Below are positions 58,145-64,000 of a DNA stretch of 64,000 nucleotides, in pieces. The DNA is taken from the NCBI RefSeq assembly GCF_014596475.1, contig NZ_MECJ01000025.1, positions 124,001 to 188,000 of the forward strand, in the 5' to 3' direction. Source of the stretch: Streptomyces sp. CBMA152 (GTDB taxonomy: Bacteria > Actinomycetota > Actinomycetes > Streptomycetales > Streptomycetaceae). Each line of letters starts with the position of its first letter. Position 1 is the stretch's first letter. Made by a program: the position numbers and the translations under genes. The notes below the pieces were generated by a model, which saw nothing but the letters and a program-made list of their open reading frames with translations, had not been told where the DNA came from and made no database searches.

Positions 58145-59179
58145 ATGTCCCGGCACATCTCCCGGCCCGGCGGCCTGCTCGCCGCCGTCGCCCTCCTCGC
58201 CCTCGCCGTCGGCTGCTCCGGCTCCGCCGACCCGAGCCCCGGCACCGCCACCCCCGCCGGTCAGGGGCGGTCCTCCGGCGAGGGCGCCGAGCCCGCTCCC
58301 GGGGGCCCGTTCTGGGTGGACCCGGACAGCAGCGCGGCCAAGCAGATCAAGATCTGGGAGGGCGAGGGCCGTACGGCCGACGCCGAGGCGCTGCGGCGGA
58401 TCGCGGACCGGCCGACGGCGCTCTGGGCCGCCTGGGACGACCCGCGGCCCGGCATCCGCGCCGCGGTCGCGGGCGCCGCCAAGGACCAGCGGACGATCCT
58501 GCTGGTGGCGTACAACATCCCGCACCGCGACTGCGGCGGTCTCTCGGCGGGCGGCGCCCCGGACGTGGCCGCGTACCGCACCTGGTACGGCATGTTCGGC
58601 GAGGCGATCGGCGACGCGAAGGCGATCGTGGTCCTGGAGCCGGACGCGGTGGCCCACATGGTCGACGGCTGCACCACCCCCGAGCACTGGGACGAGCGCT
58701 ACCAGCTGCTCAACGAGGCGGTCGACCACTTCAAGAAGCTGCCCAACACCAAGGTCTACCTGGACGCGGGCAACCCGGCCTGGATCCCCGACCCGACCAA
58801 GCTCGTCGAGCCGCTGACCCGCGCCGGGGTCGCCCGGGCCGACGGGTTCGCCCTGAACGTCTCCAACTTCCAGACCGACGACGCCGTACGCGCGTACGGC
58901 ACGAAGGTCTCCCAGGGCCTCGGCGGCAAGCACTTCGTCGTCGACACCAGCCGCAACGGGGCGGGGCCGCTGCTCGACGGCCGCGACCAGGCGTGGTGCA
59001 ACCCGCCGGGCCGCGCCCTGGGCACGCCGCCGACCGCCAGTACCGGGTTCCCGCTGGTCGACGCGTATCTCTGGATCAAGCGGCCCGGCGACTCGGACGG
59101 CACCTGCCGGGGCGGCCCGGCGGCGGGCGCCTGGTGGCCGGATTACGCGCTGGGTCTTGCCCGCCGCGCGAAAACGTAA
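58145..59179 (+). CDS. cslZ: Secreted GH6 endoglucanase-like lipoprotein (CslZ-type)
   Basis: 344 residues from ATG 58145 (GAGGGG 5 nt upstream; GTG 58127 is in frame). Lipoprotein signal with lipobox AVGC24. GH6 motifs: VAYNIPHRDCGGLSAGG, acid VVLEPDAVAHM (Asp167), FVVDTSRNG, WCNPPGRALG and DAYLWIKRPGDSDGTC. It cleaves beta-1,4-glucan. Convergent with glxA, whose stop is 5 bp away, and in the cslA-glxA locus. It therefore likely trims the glycan made at hyphal tips. The name is by synteny with S. coelicolor. Confidence 0.9.
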   Translation: MSRHISRPGGLLAAVALLALAVGCSGSADPSPGTATPAGQGRSSGEGAEPAPGGPFWVDPDSSAAKQIKIWEGEGRTADAEALRRIADRPTALWAAWDDPRPGIRAAVAGAAKDQRTILLVAYNIPHRDCGGLSAGGAPDVAAYRTWYGMFGEAIGDAKAIVVLEPDAVAHMVDGCTTPEHWDERYQLLNEAVDHFKKLPNTKVYLDAGNPAWIPDPTKLVEPLTRAGVARADGFALNVSNFQTDDAVRAYGTKVSQGLGGKHFVVDTSRNGAGPLLDGRDQAWCNPPGRALGTPPTASTGFPLVDAYLWIKRPGDSDGTCRGGPAAGAWWPDYALGLARRAKT

Positions 59180-59184
59180 AACCC

Positions 59185-61140
59185 TCAGTCCACCAGCAGC
59201 CACTTGGCCTCCGACGGCGTCCCCTCCGTGTCCGTGACGAAGAGCATGTACCAGCCGGGCGGCACCAGGGCCTTGTCGCGCGGCACCGTCACCGTCACCG
59301 AGTTGCGGTCCTTGGTCAGACCCACGTCGATCGAGCGCTGCTCGACGTCGGTGGTGTGGGTGACCGCGCTCGGCCGCATCAGGCGCGCCTTGGCGATCCG
59401 CTCGGGGTGCTCGGCCTTGAACGTGGCCCGCCGGTCCTGGCCGACCGCCTCCGGGCCGTCGCCGAGCACGGGCCGCTTCTCCTTGTCCCGGTAGAGGTAC
59501 GGCGGGGTGTAGACCTCCATGCGCTGCTCGAACCTGCCGAGCTTGGTGTTGTCCTTGTCGCCGAAGAGCGAGTCGGAGCCGAAGGTGGCGACCCGGCCGT
59601 CGGGCAGCAGCAGCGCCTCGGAGTGGTAGTTGCGGCCCACCGTGGGGTCGGCGGCCTCGCGGAAGGCGTTGGCCCGGGGGTCGTAGAACTGGGCCTTGAG
59701 GATGTTGCTGCCGCCGCGCCCCCGGTAGTCCTCGGAGCCGCCGCTGGTGAAGACCGAGTCGTCGGGAAGGATGACGCTGTTCAAATACCGTGTGCCCTGC
59801 GGGAGTTCGGGCCCGGTCTTGAACGCGGGGCTGTTCTCCTTGAGGTCGATCAACGCGGTGCGCGGTGTGGACTTCTCGGATTCACCGACCCCGCCGCCAC
59901 CGAGGATCATGAACTTCTGGTTCTGGGCCGGCGGGAGCAGCAGGGAGCTGGCCGTCTCGGTCTGGTCGTGGTCGCCGAGGCCGTCGATCTTCTTGAAGGT
60001 GTTGGTCGTCACGTCCCACAGGCCCGGCTCGCGGCCCTTGTCGGCCGGTCCGTAGCCCGCGTTGGCGCCGGAGTAGAAGAGCTTGCCGCTCTTGGTGAGG
60101 AAGAGCGAGGGGTACGTGGGGAAGTAGCGGAACGGCCCCTTGCCCCACTTCTTGGTCTTCGGGTCGTAGATCTCGTTGTCGCCCGCGAGGATCGTCCCGA
60201 CGTCGTCGAGCCCGGAGACGGCGAGCACCTTGCCGTCCTGGAGGGTGGTCAGCGTCGGGTACCAGCGCGCCTGCTGCATCGGCGCGACGGGCACGTACTT
60301 CTCGGCCTTGGGGTCGAACTCGTAGGCCGCCCGGATCCCCTGGAAGTCCTGCTTCTCCATGGTGATCTTCTCGGCCAGCCCGTACGTGTTGTCGGCGTCG
60401 TGGCCCTTGAGGCCCTCGATCTCGTACTGGGCCTGGTCGGTGGCGACCGATTTCGGGCCGTCGGCGACCGCCTCCACGAAGACCCGCGCCTCGGCGGCGG
60501 TGACCTTGGTCTTCCAGGGCTTCATCTGGCCGGTCGCGAAGTAGCTGACTTCGAACTCGCGCTTGGCCTTCGGCACGGTCACGTCGAACTTCGCCACGTA
60601 CTCGACGCCGGACGGGGAGCGGAACTTGGTCCCCTTCTTGATGGTGACGTCCTTCTCCGGGTTCTCGTTCTTGACGCGCATGCCGCCCGCGGCCCGCTTC
60701 ACATGGCCGTCCAGGACCTCGTAGCGCGCGGTGCCGCCCGCCACCAGGAGCCTGCCGTCCGGCAGTTGGGCGTGGCCGCCGCAGAAGAAGTCCTCGGGGG
60801 TGTGGACCTTCTTGAAGGTGTTGTCCTTCGGGTTCCACAGCACGGTGTCGAAGGAGCCCGCGTCGAACTTCTCCTGCTTGTTGCCGGAGCCCGCGATGAT
60901 GAGGACCTTGCCGGTGTGCAGCAGGGCCGCGTGGATCGCGTTGGTGCGGTACTTCGCGGGGATGTCGACGGTGTCCCAGGCGCCGTACTTGCGCATGTAG
61001 TCGGGTCGGCGGATCTGGTACGCGTGGTACTGCTCCTCGGCGAAGGAGAGCGCGGCCGGGGCGTTGAGCCCGGCGAGCAGCACGATCGCGCCGCCGCCGA
61101 GCAGGGTCTTCTTCATCTGCTTCGAGGGCCGGTAGGCCAT
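59185..61140 (-). CDS. glxA: Copper radical oxidase GlxA (galactose oxidase-like)
   Basis: 651 residues, ATG 61140. A single N-terminal membrane anchor (about 12-32) exports the enzyme to the cell surface. Seven-bladed Kelch propeller plus a C-terminal Ig-like DUF1929 domain. Cys120 in EDFFCGGHAQLPDGR is the expected Tyr-Cys cross-link partner; Trp-Tyr in QQARWYPTLTTL and Tyr-His in GRNYHSEALLLPDG are candidate radical/copper-site residues. It oxidises a terminal alcohol of the CslA-made glycan, needed for its deposition at tips in S. lividans. It starts 3 nt after the cslA stop. Confidence 0.94.
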   Translation of the reverse strand: MAYRPSKQMKKTLLGGGAIVLLAGLNAPAALSFAEEQYHAYQIRRPDYMRKYGAWDTVDIPAKYRTNAIHAALLHTGKVLIIAGSGNKQEKFDAGSFDTVLWNPKDNTFKKVHTPEDFFCGGHAQLPDGRLLVAGGTARYEVLDGHVKRAAGGMRVKNENPEKDVTIKKGTKFRSPSGVEYVAKFDVTVPKAKREFEVSYFATGQMKPWKTKVTAAEARVFVEAVADGPKSVATDQAQYEIEGLKGHDADNTYGLAEKITMEKQDFQGIRAAYEFDPKAEKYVPVAPMQQARWYPTLTTLQDGKVLAVSGLDDVGTILAGDNEIYDPKTKKWGKGPFRYFPTYPSLFLTKSGKLFYSGANAGYGPADKGREPGLWDVTTNTFKKIDGLGDHDQTETASSLLLPPAQNQKFMILGGGGVGESEKSTPRTALIDLKENSPAFKTGPELPQGTRYLNSVILPDDSVFTSGGSEDYRGRGGSNILKAQFYDPRANAFREAADPTVGRNYHSEALLLPDGRVATFGSDSLFGDKDNTKLGRFEQRMEVYTPPYLYRDKEKRPVLGDGPEAVGQDRRATFKAEHPERIAKARLMRPSAVTHTTDVEQRSIDVGLTKDRNSVTVTVPRDKALVPPGWYMLFVTDTEGTPSEAKWLLVD

Positions 61141-61143
61141 GGG

Positions 61144-62958
61144 TCAGTTCCCTCCGGTCGTCGTGGCGGCCGGTGCGGCGGCGAGCGGGGCCTCGGCCTC
61201 GGCGGGCTCGACGGCCGCGCGCCGGCGGGCGGCGGCGCGTTCGCGCAGCGTGGTCAGGGACCAGACCGCGACCGGGGCGAGCGCGATGGCCAGGGCGAGC
61301 ACGGCCCAGGTGCGCATCGCCGCGTGGGTGTGCCGGTAGACCACGGAGGCGCCGAGCGAGGTGACGAGCACGGCCGCCCAGAACAGATGGATCCGGAACG
61401 TCCACAGCCGGTCGGGGCTGGCCTCGTCGCCCTTGGGGGTGACGACGAACCGGCCCCGGGTGCGCAGCAGCGCCGAGCCGAGCGACTTGAGGTAGATGGG
61501 CGCGCAGAGCGCGGACATCCCCATCCCGGCGAGTCCGCCGGAGCCCTCGGGCTCGTGCGGGGAGACGTTGTGGCGGCGGTTCCAGAGGTAGAGCCCGATC
61601 TGGAGGGCGGCGGCGTCGCTGTAGAGCATCAGCCAGACGGAGGCGGAGACCTGGGTGCCGGAGGCGCCGAACCAGAGGAAGAGCACACAACTGACCATGC
61701 CGAGCAGCCAGTTGACGGCAGTCATGGGGTAGTAGACGAGCATCAGGGTGTACGAGAGGAGCCGCCCGGGCGGGACCCGGAACGGCGCTTTCCAGTACTG
61801 CCGGAGCAGCGTCTCGTACGTCCCGCGCGACCAGCGCGTCTGCTGGGTGAAGAAGTCGGTCCAGGACTCCGGGCCCTCTCCGACGGCCAGCACGTCCGGG
61901 GTGTACACCGATCTCCAGAAGTGGCCGGTCTTGGGGTTCTTGCGGCGGTGCAGCTCGAAGCCGGTGGCCATGTCCTCGGTGATCGAGTCGTAGAGCCCGC
62001 CGACCTGGATGAGCGCGGTGATCCGGACGATGTTGTTGGTGCCGACGAACATCGGGGCGCGGTAGCGGTTGCCGGCCCGCTGGATCAGCGCGTGGAAGAG
62101 GAACTGCTGGGACTCGGCGGCCTTGGTCACGGGCGAGTCGTAGTTCCCGTACACCTGCGGTCCGACCACGAACGCGACATCCGGGTCGCGGAAGTAGCCC
62201 ATCATCCGCTCCAGGAAGTTGGGGAGCGGCACGTGGTCGGTGTCGACGGAGGCGAAGAAGTCGTAGGACCGGCCGTGCATGGCCAGCCAGGCGTTGTAGT
62301 TGCCGTGTTTGGTACGGGCCTTGTGGGGGCCCTTGTCGCGGTTCCATTCGGGGACGCCGCTGCGGGTGAAGTGCCGTACACCCAGTTCCTCGCAGAGCGC
62401 CTTGGCCTGGGCGTCGTCACCCTCGTCGAGCAGCCAGACGTCGAGGGGGCCGGTGTGGTGCAGCCGGACCGCGCCTTCGAGGGTGGCCCGGACCATGGAT
62501 ATGGGTTCCTTGCCGGGCACGTACGTGGTGAGGAAGGCGACCCGGGTGCCGGGCTCGGGGACCACGGGTACGGGGTCGCGGGCGACCATCGTGGCGTGGG
62601 CGATGGAGAGGACGTTGACGACCATGAAGAACTCGATCAGGCCGATGGCCACGAGCATCGCGATGTCCAGGGCGACCAGCCACTCGTCGCCGCCCTCGCG
62701 CTCCACCCAGTGGGTCGGCCACACGAGGTAGATCAGCAGGACGGCGGTGAGCACGGGCGCCAGCGTCATCAGCAGGACGGCGCGTATTCGGCGGGGCTCG
62801 GCGGAGAGGAGACTCCGGTACCGCACGCGGTAGGCCAGCCTGTCCGGTTCCGTGAGCGGTCCGGCGAGCCGGCTGTGGGTCTCGTAGTCGTAGTGCTCCG
62901 ACGTACTCTCCGACCGCACTGTGCCCTCCAGCTGATCGAGCCAGGTAGATATCCCCAC
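61144..62958 (-). CDS. cslA: Cellulose synthase-like glycosyltransferase CslA (GT2)
   Basis: 604 residues from GTG 62958 (GAGGAA 13 nt upstream, so the start is less certain). Two N-terminal helices (LLMTLAPVLTAVLLIYLVW; LVALDIAMLVAIGLIEFFMV), a cytosolic GT2 domain with the D,D,D,QxxRW set: LLDEGDD, SVDTDHVPLP, ITEDMATGFE and QQTRWSRGTYETLL. Five C-terminal helices form the channel. It makes a beta-1,4-glucan exported at hyphal tips. Coupled to glxA; absence of a PilZ domain argues against direct c-di-GMP control. Confidence 0.94.
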   Translation of the reverse strand: MGISTWLDQLEGTVRSESTSEHYDYETHSRLAGPLTEPDRLAYRVRYRSLLSAEPRRIRAVLLMTLAPVLTAVLLIYLVWPTHWVEREGGDEWLVALDIAMLVAIGLIEFFMVVNVLSIAHATMVARDPVPVVPEPGTRVAFLTTYVPGKEPISMVRATLEGAVRLHHTGPLDVWLLDEGDDAQAKALCEELGVRHFTRSGVPEWNRDKGPHKARTKHGNYNAWLAMHGRSYDFFASVDTDHVPLPNFLERMMGYFRDPDVAFVVGPQVYGNYDSPVTKAAESQQFLFHALIQRAGNRYRAPMFVGTNNIVRITALIQVGGLYDSITEDMATGFELHRRKNPKTGHFWRSVYTPDVLAVGEGPESWTDFFTQQTRWSRGTYETLLRQYWKAPFRVPPGRLLSYTLMLVYYPMTAVNWLLGMVSCVLFLWFGASGTQVSASVWLMLYSDAAALQIGLYLWNRRHNVSPHEPEGSGGLAGMGMSALCAPIYLKSLGSALLRTRGRFVVTPKGDEASPDRLWTFRIHLFWAAVLVTSLGASVVYRHTHAAMRTWAVLALAIALAPVAVWSLTTLRERAAARRRAAVEPAEAEAPLAAAPAATTTGGN

Positions 62959-63105
62959 AGAAGTGGATATTCCTCGGCGTGTCGAGCGGAGTACTCCGAG
63001 TGAGCGATCTTGGTTTGAGCGGTGCGTACGGGGTCGTGCCCGGGTCGAGGCACGGCAGAGCCCCCGGTTGCCGGGGGCGGCGGCCGGGGGCTCGAACTGC
63101 GGGGC

Positions 63106-63399
63106 TCAGGCGGAGAGGTGGCGCTCCACCGCGTCCACCTTGGAGGTGAGGCCGTCGGTGACGCCCGGACGGATGTCGGCCTTCAGGACGACCGAGACGC
63201 GCGGGGCGCGGGCCTCGACAGCGGCGACGGCCCGCTTCACCACGTCCATCACCTCGTCCCACTCCCCCTCGATCGAGGTGAACATGGCGTCGGTGCGGTT
63301 GGGCAGTCCCGACTCGCGGACGACCCGTACGGCGTCGGCGACGTACTCCCCGACGTCCTCGCCCACACCCAGCGGGGTGACCGAGAAGGCGACGATCAC
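63106..63399 (-). CDS. Thiamine-binding/MTH1187-family protein
   Basis: 97 residues, GTG 63399 overlapping the preceding DUF3817 stop (GTGA). One ferredoxin-like domain: VAFSVTPLGVGEDVGEYVAD, GLPNRTDAMFTSIEGEWDEV, SVVLKADIRPG. Matches the DUF77/MTH1187 fold, members of which bind thiamine or a related small molecule. The ligand here is unknown. Cotranslated with a small membrane protein, which may be its partner. Confidence 0.88.
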   Translation of the reverse strand: MIVAFSVTPLGVGEDVGEYVADAVRVVRESGLPNRTDAMFTSIEGEWDEVMDVVKRAVAAVEARAPRVSVVLKADIRPGVTDGLTSKVDAVERHLSA

Positions 63400-63737
63400 G
63401 CGACCACGCCTTCCTTGCGGGCGCGGGCGGCGATGACCGCGTCCGTGGCCTGGCGCTTGAGCTTGCGCTCGGCCACGAAGCCGCCGAACGGCAGCACGGA
63501 CAGGACGAAGAACAGGGCGGCGGTCTTCGCGGGCCACTTCGCCTTGTTCCAGGCGTCCGCCCAGAAGATCACGTACAGGATGAAGAGGATGCCGTGGACG
63601 GCGCCCATCACCGGGACGGCGTTGATGTCGGTCGTCCGCTTCAGCACCGAGCAGACGAGCAGCAGCAGGAAGGAGACGGCCTCCGGGGCCGAGACCAGTC
63701 GGAGACGGTGGAACGCGGATGCGGTCTTGATGTCCAC
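63396..63737 (-). CDS. DUF3817-family membrane protein
   Basis: 113 residues from GTG 63737 (GAAGGTG 5 nt upstream); the frame extends to 63803. Three helices: EAVSFLLLLVCSVLKRTTDI, MGAVHGILFILYVIFWADAW and LFFVLSVLPFGGFVAERKLK. The HG...YV..WADAW-KAKWP core aligns with the paralogue at 57002-57340 (HG...YL..AFDLGSKAKWP). Function unknown. Coupled to the MTH1187-family gene. Confidence 0.85.
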   Translation of the reverse strand: MDIKTASAFHRLRLVSAPEAVSFLLLLVCSVLKRTTDINAVPVMGAVHGILFILYVIFWADAWNKAKWPAKTAALFFVLSVLPFGGFVAERKLKRQATDAVIAARARKEGVVA

Positions 63738-63953
63738 GGGGGCACCTTCGGTGGGAGGGGTCTGACGGGCGGGGCGTGCGACAACGCTTGTGAACGCAAG
63801 CACAAACGTTCCCTATTGTGACATCGGTGGCGGGGGGATCTTGGTGGGGGTCGGGCCGAGCACGCACCCGGGACCGGAATCCGGGTCGGACCAGGGGCGG
63901 GATCATCCCCAGGGCCCTGTCCGGCCGGGGCGGCGGGCCGCTACCTTCACCCC

Positions 63954-64000
63954 GTGGCAACGTTCCGACTCCAAGGCAGCAAAATGCTGGCCGTCGAGAT
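63954..64000 (+). CDS. AIM24-family-like protein, first 15 codons only
   Basis: GTG 63954 starts MATFRLQGSKMLAVE and runs off the window. The N-terminus resembles the actinobacterial AIM24 (DUF124) proteins I remember (MATFRLQGS-x-x-LAV). Too little sequence for more. Confidence 0.5.
   Translation, partial: MATFRLQGSKMLAVE

Noticed and set aside
58117..63003. 1,628-codon open frame on the plus strand
   Set aside because: Spans the GH6 gene in another frame and the complement of glxA and cslA; no domain readable, typical high-GC shadow.
1..64000. tRNA, rRNA, CRISPR array, insertion sequence, prophage or antibiotic cluster
   Set aside because: No cloverleaf, spacer-repeat, transposase, phage structural or PKS/NRPS signatures were seen on reading both strands; a tRNAscan/Infernal run would be decisive.

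Overview
The window is high-GC, codon-biased actinobacterial chromosome, almost certainly Streptomyces. The evidence is GTG/TTG starts, four-base ATGA/GTGA stop-start overlaps, the GlgE glycogen locus in Streptomyces order, the cslA-glxA-cslZ hyphal-tip glycan locus, isobutyryl-CoA mutase, and many XRE/TPR, Lrp, MarR, TetR and two-component regulators. I saw no tRNA, rRNA, CRISPR array, insertion sequence or phage gene.

Layout. 1-11220: glgP (truncated by the window edge, leftward), a secreted subtilisin, then rightward glgE-treS-mak-glgB, the trehalose/maltose-1-phosphate route to alpha-glucan. 11195-15637: a leftward block with a HelD/HelR RNA-polymerase-recycling ATPase, thioredoxin, a MerR regulator with a clear operator, and an XRE/TPR regulator. 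15707-20945: two NUDIX genes, small ORFs, a divergent Lrp/epimerase pair, an aldo-keto reductase and two membrane proteins. 21020-28796: a DctA-type carrier divergent from its CitA/CitB-like two-component system, a CUT1 sugar ABC importer without its own ATPase, and a regulator. 28824-36537: central carbon metabolism (pfkA, pta-ackA, pyk) and a D,D-carboxypeptidase.

36698-45203 is the accessory part. Three tiny translationally coupled genes lie downstream of an XRE/TPR regulator. Next comes a 6.5-kb polymorphic-toxin module: a secreted FG-GAP protein, a 1,497-residue secreted protein with a long Ala-rich coil, a HINT autoprocessing domain and an RNase A-like C-terminal toxin, and a candidate immunity gene. 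Near-identical 67-bp repeats, each containing a 32-bp palindrome, bracket this module. The toxin tip has visibly lower G+C than its surroundings.

45216-64000: a surface-protein/DUF6114/DUF6230 operon; a thioredoxin-TPR co-chaperone; a TetR gene; a MurG-like glycosyltransferase plus NAD-dependent epimerase divergent from an OmpR-type two-component system, this segment flanked by long composite repeats that end in very strong hairpins; icmA under a 24-bp perfect palindrome; MarR and DUF3817 genes; the GH6 (cslZ-like)/glxA/cslA cluster; a second DUF3817 gene coupled to a thiamine-binding-family gene; and the first codons of an AIM24-like gene at the right edge.

Gene functions come from reading the translations and comparing them with remembered family motifs. 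No database search was run.
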